Source: CAZGOM01 sp964542875 (GTDB lineage Bacteria; Planctomycetota; Phycisphaerae; Phycisphaerales; Phycisphaeraceae). From it: a stretch of DNA of 19,556 nucleotides. The stretch spans positions 1 to 19,556 of the forward strand of contig CAZIWA010000108.1 in the NCBI GenBank assembly GCA_964542875.1, written 5' to 3'. The position numbers were made by a program, and so were the translations under genes. This document shows, piece by piece, positions 7,597 through 14,413 of the stretch. Position 1 is the first letter of the stretch, and each line of letters opens with the position of its first letter. The notes under the pieces were generated by a model, which did no database searches, was not told where the DNA came from, and saw nothing but the letters and a program-made list of their open reading frames with translations.

Positions 7597-7624
7597 AAAA
7601 CCCTTGGTGGTGACCAAGGGTTTT
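7597..7624 (-). terminator. Intrinsic terminator of tRNA-Asp
   Basis: A perfect 12-bp stem (AAAACCCTTGGT / ACCAAGGGTTTT) with a 4-nt loop is followed on the minus strand by a T run. It lies 28 bp past the tRNA 3' end. Its symmetry would allow it to act in both directions. Confidence 0.85.
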
Positions 7625-7651
7625 GTGCTGCGATGGGTTGTTTCGCGTAAG

Positions 7652-7725
7652 CGAGGGTGGCGGGGCTCGAACCCGTAACCTTCGGATCGACAGTCCGATG
7701 CTCTAACCAATTGAGCTACACCCCC
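7652..7725 (-). tRNA. tRNA-Asp (anticodon GTC)
   Basis: The cloverleaf folds well. The acceptor stem GGGGGTG pairs with CACCCTC, the D arm is GCTC/GAGC, and the anticodon stem TCGGA/TCCGA has loop CTGTCGA (anticodon GTC). The T loop is TTCGAGC. The discriminator base is G, as expected for aspartate. The 3' CCA is not encoded. The outermost T-stem pair is an A-C mismatch. A promoter and a terminator flank it, so it appears to be a single-gene transcript. Confidence 0.95.
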
Positions 7726-7761
7726 GTCCGGGGCTTTGAGGGCCTCGAATGGAGACCAACC

Positions 7762-7789
7762 ATCGTAGAAAAGATTTAGAATTTGTCAA
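7762..7789 (-). promoter_or_regulatory. Sigma-70-type promoter of tRNA-Asp
   Basis: On the minus strand a perfect -35 TTGACA is followed after 16 nt by TACGAT (four of six to the -10 consensus). It sits about 37 bp upstream of the tRNA 5' end. This is the best promoter match seen in the window. Confidence 0.75.
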
Positions 7790-7801
7790 ACGCAGGGGGA
7801 A

Positions 7802-7829
7802 GGGTGTGGGGTTCTGGGTCTTGGGTCTG
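7802..7829. repeat. Heptad array (GGGTNYN) upstream of the tRNA promoter
   Basis: Four 7-mers all begin GGGT: GGGTGTG, GGGTTCT, GGGTCTT and GGGTCTG. The array lies between the tRNA promoter and the dioxygenase stop codon. Confidence 0.65.
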
Positions 7830-7907
7830 GTCTGAGAAGAAGCCTAAAACAAAGGGCTGAAGGCATTTGTCGGCGGCCTCTCAGGTCTTTTTTCCCAAGG
7901 GGGAGCA

Positions 7908-8678
7908 TCACTTGGCTGCGGTGGCGAGTTTCTTTTCCGCAGCGGCGGCGGTGAGCTGGTAGGCGATGGCATAGGCCATGAGGTCTTTGCCGGTCCGGTT
8001 GGGTTCGGAGCGGTGCCAGGTGTAGTTGGTGAAGAAGAGGCCGTCGCCGGGTTCCATGGAGACGAGGACTTCGTTGGTGTAGTCGATCTTGTCCAGGGGG
8101 ATGCGCCAGCGCTGGAAGGGGGTGCCGGAGGAGTCGGTGAAGGCGGGGTCGTCGTAGTAGTGTTCGTGTTCGTGCAGTGTCCAGCCTTTTTGCGTGCCGG
8201 GCATGATGGAGAGGGCGATTGCGTCTTTGCCGACGGGGTCGAAGGGGATCCAGCAGTTGCAGCCCAGGGAGGGGTTGATTTTCCAGTAGTAGGAGTCCTG
8301 GTGGTAGTAGGTGCGTCCGCCTTGCTCGTTGTTGAGGAAGCCGTGTTTGCAGAGGGCTTGTTCGGTGAAGAGTTGGACCTCGCCGCCGAGGAGGGCGGTC
8401 ATGGCGTCCTTAAGGTTCTGGTGGTCGCACATCAAGGCGAAGGTGGGGTCGCCTTTGGCGGGCCGCTGGACGCCGCCTGGGATAGAACTGCCGTCGGCGC
8501 GCTTGTGGATGGCGGGGTTAATGAGTTGGAAATGGCCGGGTTTCCAGTCGTGGTCGCCGGCGACGACCTTGGCCATCACCTGGCGCACCTTGGCGACGGT
8601 GTCTTTGGGGATGAGGCCTTTGACGAGGGTGTAGCCTTCTTCTTCGTACTGACGGATGTTTTCCTGCGTGATCTTCAT
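7908..8678 (-). CDS. Phytanoyl-CoA dioxygenase (PhyH)-family oxygenase
   Basis: PhyH-family enzymes are Fe(II)- and 2-oxoglutarate-dependent and hydroxylate small molecules; the substrate is not predictable here. The iron ligands are visible as the HxD pair His126/Asp128 in YYHQDSYYW and the distal His222 in TWHRSEPN. Arg224 or Arg228 would bind 2-oxoglutarate. At 256 residues it is of normal family length, without a signal peptide. ATG 8678 follows an AAGGAA ribosome site. It lies 73 bp after the AraC gene on the same strand, so that regulator is the obvious candidate to control it. A palindrome overlaps the approach to its ribosome site. Confidence 0.88.
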   Translation of the reverse strand: MKITQENIRQYEEEGYTLVKGLIPKDTVAKVRQVMAKVVAGDHDWKPGHFQLINPAIHKRADGSSIPGGVQRPAKGDPTFALMCDHQNLKDAMTALLGGEVQLFTEQALCKHGFLNNEQGGRTYYHQDSYYWKINPSLGCNCWIPFDPVGKDAIALSIMPGTQKGWTLHEHEHYYDDPAFTDSSGTPFQRWRIPLDKIDYTNEVLVSMEPGDGLFFTNYTWHRSEPNRTGKDLMAYAIAYQLTAAAAEKKLATAAK

Positions 8679-8687
8679 GGCGGGTTC

Positions 8688-8711
8688 CTTGGGTTAATGG
8701 ATTAACGCAAG
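8688..8711. promoter_or_regulatory. Candidate operator palindrome upstream of the PhyH-family gene
   Basis: The core GTTAAT-GG-ATTAAC (8693-8706) is a perfect inverted repeat. It extends to CTTG and CAAG on the outside with one mismatched pair, so 10 of 11 pairs match over 24 bp. A 2-nt centre is too tight for an RNA hairpin, which favours a DNA-binding site. It ends ten bases upstream of the dioxygenase start and abuts its ribosome site. Confidence 0.5.
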
Positions 8712-8727
8712 AAAGAATAGTGTGCAG

Positions 8728-8755
8728 ATAATCCGCAAGGAATGGATGTGGTTAA
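8728..8755 (-). promoter_or_regulatory. Possible promoter of the PhyH-family gene
   Basis: On the minus strand TTAACC, 16 nt and GATTAT each match four of six consensus positions. The element starts at the AraC stop codon. If used, transcription would begin just before the palindrome at 8688-8711, placing it where a repressor could block. The match is weak. Confidence 0.3.
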
Positions 8756-9639
8756 GAACTAAATGGATGTTTGCAAGAAGACCGGTAGGCTTCCGGGGAG
8801 AGGCCCTGGAGTTTTTTGAAGATTCGGCTGAAGTGGAACGGGTCTGGGTAGCCGACGGCCAGGGCGACGGCGGCGATTTTGTCGTTGGTGGTGGCCAGAA
8901 GATTGCAGGCCAGGGCGATGCGGCGCTGGCGGACGTAATCCATGGGGGTTGGAAGTCCATGCTGGTTAAAGAGATACGCCAGGTGGGTGGGGGAGACGTG
9001 GGCTTTTTTAGCCAAGGCGGCGGAAGTGAAGGGCGAGGCGAGGTTGGCGTCGATGAAGGCGGTGATCTGGGCCACGCGGGGGTCGGACCGGGCCTTGGGG
9101 CCGGGGTGGGGAATGATCTGTGATTCAGGGGCGGCTGCTAAAAAACTGTCCAGGCGGTCCAGAGCGAGGATGAGGCGTGCGTGGGCTAGGGTTTGCCGGT
9201 TGGTGAGCCGGGATTTGATGTCGGCGGAGATGGCGACCATGAAGTCTGCCCATTCCTGCGCCTGGTCGGGGGGCATGTGGAAGACGTCGGGCCAGTTTCG
9301 GCGGGGAATGAGGTCGTCGCCGGCCTGGGTTTTAAGGAGGAAGCCGGAGGAGTAGCAGGTGATGGGGTTTTGAGGGTCGTGACCGGCGCTGAGGGTGTCG
9401 CCGGCGCGCAGGAAGACCATGGTGTGGGGTGCGAGGGGGTATTGGTTTTGATTGAGGCGCGTCCATCCGCTGCCCTGGAGGACCAGCAGAATGCCGTGAT
9501 AGGGGACGGGGTATTCGGGGATGTTCCAGTCCGGGGCGCATTTGTAGAGCGCGGTGTGGACGAGGGAGGACTGGATCTGATCGGCCCAGGGGCCATCGGT
9601 GGCAGGCGGGGTGAGTCGGGTGGGATGGAGAGGGGCCAT
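8752..9639 (-). CDS. AraC-family transcriptional regulator with N-terminal cupin-like domain
   Basis: The 295-residue protein has an N-terminal ligand-binding half of the AraC cupin type, with YHGILLVLQGSGW (47-59) and a strand-rich run to about 110. The C-terminal AraC double helix-turn-helix spans about 187-287. Its first helix pair includes FTSAALAKKAHVSPTHLAYLF (204-224). The second has IAAVALAVGYPDPFHFSRIFKKLQGLSPEAYR (255-286), close to the family signature. Such proteins commonly respond to sugars. It lies upstream of the PhyH-family gene in the same direction, and the pair probably forms a functional unit. Confidence 0.92.
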   Translation of the reverse strand: MAPLHPTRLTPPATDGPWADQIQSSLVHTALYKCAPDWNIPEYPVPYHGILLVLQGSGWTRLNQNQYPLAPHTMVFLRAGDTLSAGHDPQNPITCYSSGFLLKTQAGDDLIPRRNWPDVFHMPPDQAQEWADFMVAISADIKSRLTNRQTLAHARLILALDRLDSFLAAAPESQIIPHPGPKARSDPRVAQITAFIDANLASPFTSAALAKKAHVSPTHLAYLFNQHGLPTPMDYVRQRRIALACNLLATTNDKIAAVALAVGYPDPFHFSRIFKKLQGLSPEAYRSSCKHPFSS

Positions 9640-9692
9640 GGAGTCATTCTATTGCGGCGGGTGCAAGGGAATGCGGGGGTGTTAAAGAGAAG

Positions 9693-10508
9693 TCAGGCGG
9701 CGGGGCGGTTGAGGGTGGGATTAATGTAGATGGAGGTGGGGTCGGTGGGGCAGGATTGTTCGCAGAGCCCGCAGCCGATGCAGCCTGGGCGGATCTGGAT
9801 GCGGCCCTGGGGGTCGATGCCGATGGCGGATTCCCCGATGGGGCAGGGGGCGATGCATTGGCGGCAGTCCTGACCCGGGTGCTGGGCGGAGGGGGTGCGC
9901 AGGCAGGTGGGGTGGTGGACGACGGCCAGGCCGATGCTGATCTGGGTGATGATTTTGAGGGGCAGGAGCGCGCCGGTGGGGCAGGCGTTGGAACAGGCGA
10001 CGGTTTCGCAGGCGGTGCAGGCGGATTCACGGGCGATGATGTGGGGGAGGCCGTTGTCGGTGCCATCAAGCATGATGCAACTGGCGGGGCAGGCCTGGGC
10101 GCAGAGGGCGCAGCGTGAGCAGGTTTGGGTGAAGGCTTGTTCGACGAGGGCGCCGGGTGGGCGGAGCTTGCGGGTGCTGCGGCCGCCTGGAGGTTCTTCG
10201 GGGGGGACCGAGGGGGGCGGGTCGGCGGGTGTTTCCTGGGTGTCAGGGGCGTTGGCGACGGATCCGCGGGAGACATGGTTATCGGGTCGGCGGATGATGG
10301 GGTGGTCGTTGGCGACAGGGTGCGGGGTTTTTCGTGAGGCTTCTTCCTGGAGGCGTTTTTTTTCGGTGGCGGCCTGAGCGGATTTGACGGCATCGGCGAT
10401 TTTGCCGCCTACGGCTTTGCTGGAGGCTTCGGCCTTATCGAGTGCGCCGAGCATGAGCTTTCGGAAGAAAGCGCGGCGATCGACGGGTTTTGGGGGTTGG
10501 TCGGGCAT
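9693..10508 (-). CDS. Four-cluster ferredoxin-type protein (NapF/NapG/MauM-like)
   Basis: The 271-residue protein is probably an electron carrier. Sixteen cysteines form four [4Fe-4S] sites: 130/133/136/140, 164/167/172/176, 202/215/218/222 and 243/246/249/253, most ending in CP. The third site has a 12-residue gap after its first cysteine. The N-terminus holds DRRAFFRKLM (10-19), which resembles the twin-arginine start of NapG and MauM. No clear hydrophobic stretch follows; instead there is a charged helix and a Pro-rich linker to about residue 120. Export is therefore uncertain. No NapH, NapC or dehydrogenase partner lies alongside. ATG 10508 begins directly after a heptad array. Confidence 0.82.
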   Translation of the reverse strand: MPDQPPKPVDRRAFFRKLMLGALDKAEASSKAVGGKIADAVKSAQAATEKKRLQEEASRKTPHPVANDHPIIRRPDNHVSRGSVANAPDTQETPADPPPSVPPEEPPGGRSTRKLRPPGALVEQAFTQTCSRCALCAQACPASCIMLDGTDNGLPHIIARESACTACETVACSNACPTGALLPLKIITQISIGLAVVHHPTCLRTPSAQHPGQDCRQCIAPCPIGESAIGIDPQGRIQIRPGCIGCGLCEQSCPTDPTSIYINPTLNRPAA

Positions 10509-10516
10509 TTGAAGAA

Positions 10517-10537
10517 GGGTCTGGGGTCTAGGGTCTG
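10517..10537. repeat. Heptad array (GGGTCTR) in the ferredoxin leader
   Basis: Three 7-mers, GGGTCTG twice with GGGTCTA between them, begin 9 bp upstream of the ferredoxin start codon. They would therefore lie in its 5' leader. Confidence 0.65.
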
Positions 10538-10565
10538 GGCAGTGGGAGAGGCCTGCGGCCTTTTC

Positions 10566-10600
10566 GGGTTTCGGGTTTCAGGGATCGGGTTTCGGGTTGG
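10566..10600. repeat. Five-unit heptad array (GGGTTTC)
   Basis: The units in order are GGGTTTC, GGGTTTC, AGGGATC, GGGTTTC and GGGTTGG. It is one of the clearest 7-nt periodicities in the window, and separate from the GGGTCTR array 29 bp away. Confidence 0.75.
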
Positions 10601-10690
10601 GTTGTAGGGATTTTAGCTGATTGGGGGGTGGAGCCGAGAGTTTGGAGGTTTTCAAGTTTGAATTAATGGCGGCGCAAAAGCCAAACGGAT

Positions 10691-10721
10691 GTCGGATTAT
10701 GACGAAGACGTTTAATCCGAC
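10691..10721. repeat. Palindromic element GTCGGATTA / TAATCCGAC
   Basis: A perfect 9-bp inverted repeat with a 13-nt loop is followed by CTAC. From general experience this arm sequence resembles intergenic palindromic repeats common in bacterial genomes. Only one copy occurs here. Confidence 0.6.
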
Positions 10722-10723
10722 CT

Positions 10724-10770
10724 ACAAGAAGGCGTCGATCGGCCTTGGGATGACGGCCGGCCCTTCTTGT
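10724..10770. repeat. Second hairpin next to the GTCGGATTA element
   Basis: ACAAGAAGG (10724-10732) pairs with CCTTCTTGT (10762-10770), and an inner CGGCC/GGCCG stem (10740-10744 and 10755-10759) lies within. It begins 3 bp after the preceding palindrome and may be the second half of one composite element. Confidence 0.5.
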
Positions 10771-10826
10771 AATCATGCGGTCTATCAGGCATCATAGGCC
10801 TCCCTGACTCCAAATGAGGTTGGCCC

Positions 10827-13064
10827 ATGCAGATGATGAGTTGGATGGTATCCCGGTTGGGCAGCCGGTTTTCATTGTTTTTTGAGCCCCATCAACGGCG
10901 GGTGATGCATTCTGCGCTGGGCCGGTTCCTGGATGAACCCCTGGACCTGGCTGTAGGCTTGATTGAACCTGACGGGACCGAACGGGTGCTGCCGTTTTGC
11001 AAAGAGGGGACACTGCTGGCCTATACGGAGCAGTTTGAGCGGTTGAATTCCATCACGTTCAAAGGGTACAGCGAACACTATCGGCTGCGTTTTGAGTTCA
11101 ACATCCACAGTGTTTTTTATCCTCAGGAAGAAGCGCTCTGCACCATTCCTTCGTTTTACGTGGAAATGCGCGTACACCCGGTGGACCGTGTGCAGTGGCA
11201 CCCGGTGAAGGGGCCTACGCCGGAGACGGTGAAGCTGTTTTTGAGGATCAAGCGGCCTGAGACGAGCGTGTATGTAAAGGAAGCGCCCGGCGACGGCACG
11301 CATGGGCCGGGGCTGGAGATGTATTACCAGAACACGCTCAAACCCGGGCTGGACCGGATGGGCAAGCCTGAAGGGGTGACGAGCGCCAAGCCGATCGAAA
11401 AGACCGCAGAGGTGTTTGAGCGGATCGTGAGCCTGAACCCCGATGCGGTGGCGGAGCCATCAGGCCATGGGCTGACGCTGAACCTGCCGGTGACGGGCGT
11501 GGGGTCGGGCGTGAAGTGGCGGCTGGTGTGGGGCGCGTATACGGATTCCCCCATGCTGGCGGTGACGGAAGGCAAGGAACAACGCTCCGGACGGCTCAAG
11601 TACACCACGCGCTGGAGCGGGCTGGACGAAGTGGTGGCGGAATCGATGAAGATGCGCGATGAGCATCTGGCGGCGTCGCGCAGGCTGGAGAAGCTGGCGG
11701 AACAGGCGCCGCTTCGCAATGCCGAGCGGCATCTGCTGCACATGAGCTTCCAGAGCTTTTTATCCAACACGTTCTGGTGCACGCTGAGCGATGCCAGCGA
11801 CCCGATGGCGGCGACGGACTGGTTCAGCGTGTGGGACGGGAACCGGCTTTTGCACAGCCCGGTGAACGCGGAATACAACAACTGCCTGTGGTACATGTCT
11901 TTTTGGCCGCAACTGCTGGAGATGCAGATGGGGCAGTGGATCAAGAACTTTGCGGAGCATTCGCCTTCGCAGGGGACTTATCCTCACCACGACCTTGGCG
12001 AGGGGCTGAGGCTTACGGGCCGGGCGCTTTCCCATGACATGCCTGTGGAAGACGCGTCCAACTTCGCACTGATGCTGCAGGCGCACACCCGGTGGACGGG
12101 CGATGCGACGCTGGCGCACCGGTACGTGAAGCAGATCGAAAAGCTGGGGAATTTTCTGTTGTGGGCCGACCGGGAACGGTGCGGGTTCGCCACGGAAGGC
12201 GTGGTGAATGCGATCATCGATGCCGGGCCGGAACTGCACTACGCGCGCAAGGGCACGTACCTGGCGGTGAAGCGCGCGCTGGGCCTGCAGGCATGCGCGG
12301 ACCTGATGGACCAGGCGGTGAAGAAGGAGCCGGCGGCGAAGTTCCGGAAAGAGGCGCTGTTCGCGGCGGCGAGGATCGAAGGCGATGGATGGCTGGGCGA
12401 CCATTTCGTGGTGGCGACGGACCCGGCCGACAGCGCGCTTTCACACCCGCGTACGGGTGAGGTGTTCGCCAACGAACGGCTCAGCGGCTGCGATGCCTAT
12501 TCGATTTACACATCCAATGCGTGCCTGCTGCCTTTGATGACCGGGCAGTCGATTCTGATCAACCCCGAGCGGCTTAAGGCGGACCTGAAGAACGCCGTGC
12601 GCGAGACGCTGGGGCCGTATGGCTGCTCTCACACGTCGGAGCAGACGGACAAGGTGTGGGTGTCCCAAAACCTGTGGCGGGACATCATTGCGCGGTACTT
12701 TGAGACGGTGGCGCTGCCCTGGACGCCCAATTACTGGGAGCTGCAGGTGGTGGCCAATACAGGGACGCTTTCGCAGGGTGCGAGCGATACGTATTTCGGG
12801 AATTGCCATGTGTTTTCGCCTCGGCTGATCGACGGGATCGGGCTGCTTTGCGGGTATCCGAGACTGGTGATCGACCGTTTGGCGAAAAATGGTCCGGTGA
12901 TCAAGGTGAACCCCGATACGCATTACCCGCAGCGGTGGCCGCTGTTTGCGCTGGCGGACTGGAAGGCGGGGAAGATTCCCGTGTGCGTGGTGACTGCGGA
13001 TGGACAAGTGGTGATCGAAGGGGAGATTGATCCGGTGCGCGTGGGGGATGGGAAGAAGAAGTGA
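10827..13064 (+). CDS. Large alpha/alpha-barrel glycosidase-like protein, family unresolved
   Basis: The product has 745 residues and neither a signal peptide nor a membrane segment, so it is probably cytosolic. Residues 1-270 look beta-rich. The region from about 275 to 640 is helical and has the feel of a six-hairpin glycosidase. It includes a WDGNRLLHSP block, YPHHDLG (385-391, Asp389) and then MPVEDASNFALMLQAHTRWTGD. The last two blocks recall the GtaA/DUF4965 group of glutaminase-A-like proteins and related glycosidases. I cannot name a family or substrate. ATG 10827 follows a GAGG ribosome site. An aldolase and an alpha-galactosidase-like gene follow on the same strand, which supports a role in sugar breakdown. 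Confidence 0.65.
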   Translation: MQMMSWMVSRLGSRFSLFFEPHQRRVMHSALGRFLDEPLDLAVGLIEPDGTERVLPFCKEGTLLAYTEQFERLNSITFKGYSEHYRLRFEFNIHSVFYPQEEALCTIPSFYVEMRVHPVDRVQWHPVKGPTPETVKLFLRIKRPETSVYVKEAPGDGTHGPGLEMYYQNTLKPGLDRMGKPEGVTSAKPIEKTAEVFERIVSLNPDAVAEPSGHGLTLNLPVTGVGSGVKWRLVWGAYTDSPMLAVTEGKEQRSGRLKYTTRWSGLDEVVAESMKMRDEHLAASRRLEKLAEQAPLRNAERHLLHMSFQSFLSNTFWCTLSDASDPMAATDWFSVWDGNRLLHSPVNAEYNNCLWYMSFWPQLLEMQMGQWIKNFAEHSPSQGTYPHHDLGEGLRLTGRALSHDMPVEDASNFALMLQAHTRWTGDATLAHRYVKQIEKLGNFLLWADRERCGFATEGVVNAIIDAGPELHYARKGTYLAVKRALGLQACADLMDQAVKKEPAAKFRKEALFAAARIEGDGWLGDHFVVATDPADSALSHPRTGEVFANERLSGCDAYSIYTSNACLLPLMTGQSILINPERLKADLKNAVRETLGPYGCSHTSEQTDKVWVSQNLWRDIIARYFETVALPWTPNYWELQVVANTGTLSQGASDTYFGNCHVFSPRLIDGIGLLCGYPRLVIDRLAKNGPVIKVNPDTHYPQRWPLFALADWKAGKIPVCVVTADGQVVIEGEIDPVRVGDGKKK

Positions 13065-13074
13065 GTGGAAAGCG

Positions 13075-13095
13075 AAATTTAAAATTTGAGATTTA
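13075..13095. repeat. AT-rich heptad array
   Basis: Three 7-mers, AAATTTA, AAATTTG and AGATTTA, lie 10 bp after the glycosidase-like stop, with a weak fourth (AAAATGA). The composition is the opposite of the G-rich arrays, yet the 7-nt period is the same. Confidence 0.6.
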
Positions 13096-13263
13096 AAAAT
13101 GAAGAGTGGGTTGGGGAATGCGAGTTTTCGGGGGTTTTGAGGGTAAGAACAAGTCACATGAGCACGGGGGCGATGAGTCTGTAAGCTATATGCACAGTGA
13201 TGAAGTTTGCTTGTCTCAATCATCCCAGCGCGTGCGTCAGCCGCGATAACGAAGAGGTCAGTG

Positions 13264-14180
13264 ATGCAATCGCTTAAAGAAAAGCTCAAGAGCGGGAACC
13301 TGGTTCTGGGGACGATCATTTCCGAAGTGCGTAACCCGAACATCGGGAACCTGCTGGCGCAGGCGGGTTTTGAGTTTTTTGTGATCGACATGGAGCACGG
13401 CGCGTACAACTGGGAGACGGTGTCGGACATCATCGCCGGCGCACGCGGCGCGGGGATTCCGGTGGTGGTGCGGGTGTCGGAGATCCGGCGCGAAGCGATC
13501 ATGAAGCCGCTTGACTCGGGTGCGGCGGGGATCCTGGTGCCGATGGTGAACACGGTGGAACAGGCCAAGCAGGTGGTGGCGTATGCAAAGTACCCGGCGC
13601 TGGGCAACCGCGGCGTGGCGCTGCGCAGGGCGCACAGCCAGTACGCGCGCGTGAACGCCGTGGAATACATGGCCAAGGCCAACGAAGAAGTGTTTATCGC
13701 GGTGCAGGCGGAGACGCCGGAATCGATCCAGAATGCGGACGCAATCGCGGCGGTGCCTGGGGTGGATTGCGTGTTTGCTTCGCCGCTGGACCTTTCGGTG
13801 AACATGGGGATCGCCGGGCAGGTGGATCACCCGCGGGAAGTGGTGGCGATCACGCAGATGCTCGATGCATGCAAGAAGCATAAGAAGGTGGGCGGGATTC
13901 TTTCGCTGGATGCGGCGCAGCTTACGCCGTGGATCAAGAAGGGGATTCGGCTGGCGGTGTACAGCAGCGACATCACGATGNNNNNNNNNNNNNNNNNNNN
14001 NNNNNNNNNNNNNNNNNNNNNNNNNNNNNNNNNNNNNNNNNNNNNNNNNNNNNNNNNNNNNNNNNNNNNNNNNNNNNNNNGCCGTGGATCAAGAAGGGGA
14101 TTCGGCTGGCGGTGTACAGCAGCGACATCACGATGTTGGCGGATGCGGCAGGGGATGCGGTCCGGGATTTGAAGGGGTGA
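13264..14180 (+). CDS. HpcH/HpaI-family aldolase (interrupted by an assembly gap)
   Basis: This family performs metal-dependent class II aldol cleavage of 2-keto-3-deoxy acids, giving pyruvate plus an aldehyde; examples are HpaI, YfaU/RhmA and GarL. Residues match HpaI numbering closely: His45 in DMEHG, Arg70, the metal ligand Glu150 in QAETP and Asp176 in SPLDLS. ATG 13264 follows an AGAGG ribosome site. As given, the frame breaks at 100 Ns (13981-14080). A 55-bp stretch is identical on both sides; removing the Ns and one copy (155 bp) restores the frame to the stop at 14180. The result is a normal 253-residue protein. The substrate is unknown; a keto-deoxy sugar acid fits the sugar-active neighbours. 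Confidence 0.9.
13926..13980. repeat. 55-bp overlap, copy before the gap
   Basis: Identical to 14081-14135. It encodes the aldolase segment PWIKKGIRLAVYSSDITM and ends exactly where the Ns begin. Confidence 0.97.
13981..14080. other. Scaffold gap of 100 Ns
   Basis: A round-number run of N between two identical 55-bp ends. It is a scaffolding placeholder and probably represents no missing sequence. Confidence 0.97.
14081..14135. repeat. 55-bp overlap, copy after the gap
   Basis: Identical to 13926-13980 and begins at the first base after the Ns. Overlaps of exactly 55 bp are typical of contig ends from a de Bruijn graph built with k=55. Confidence 0.97.
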
Positions 14181-14211
14181 GTGGGGAGGGGTTCGGGGTG
14201 CGGGCGGAGGG

Positions 14212-14239
14212 GATGTCAGATGTATGATGTTAGATGTTT
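14212..14239. repeat. Heptad array (GATGTNN) ending in a T run
   Basis: Four 7-mers, GATGTCA, GATGTAT, GATGTTA and GATGTTT, run into T8 (14237-14244) downstream of the aldolase stop. No stem precedes the T run, so it does not look like an intrinsic terminator. Confidence 0.7.
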
Positions 14240-14413
14240 TTTTTAGAGAAGAATTGGCATTTTTGGCGAGCGCTGTGGATTTAGTTTGAGGGGCTAAGCA
14301 ACCAAACGTGGTTTTGGTATTTTGGGTGAAGTTATTCCATTGGTTGAAGTCAAAGCCCGGCGGCGTGTGGCCGCGGGTGTCTGTGGATCCCCAGGAAGAG
14401 ATTGAGCCATTCC

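Larger units (their letters stand above)
10509..10826. other. Repeat-rich divergent spacer
   Basis: This 318-bp region separates the divergent ferredoxin and glycosidase-like genes. I see no gene in it. It holds two heptad arrays (10517-10537 and 10566-10600), a 9-bp inverted repeat (10691-10721) and a second hairpin (10724-10770). The promoters of both genes must lie here, but I could not assign them with confidence. Confidence 0.6.

Noticed and set aside
7478..7597. N-terminal extension of the zinc-ribbon protein to 7597
   Set aside because: The extension is Pro/Arg-rich, contains the 23-bp GC-rich repeat and reaches the tRNA terminator.
12441..13805. A 454-codon minus-strand frame
   Set aside because: It is antisense to the 3' end of the glycosidase-like gene and the start of the aldolase gene, crosses their spacer, and has no domain features.
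13926..14135. A real 55-bp tandem duplication in the aldolase gene
   Set aside because: The copies end exactly at the N run, their length equals a common assembler k-mer, and collapse restores the frame.
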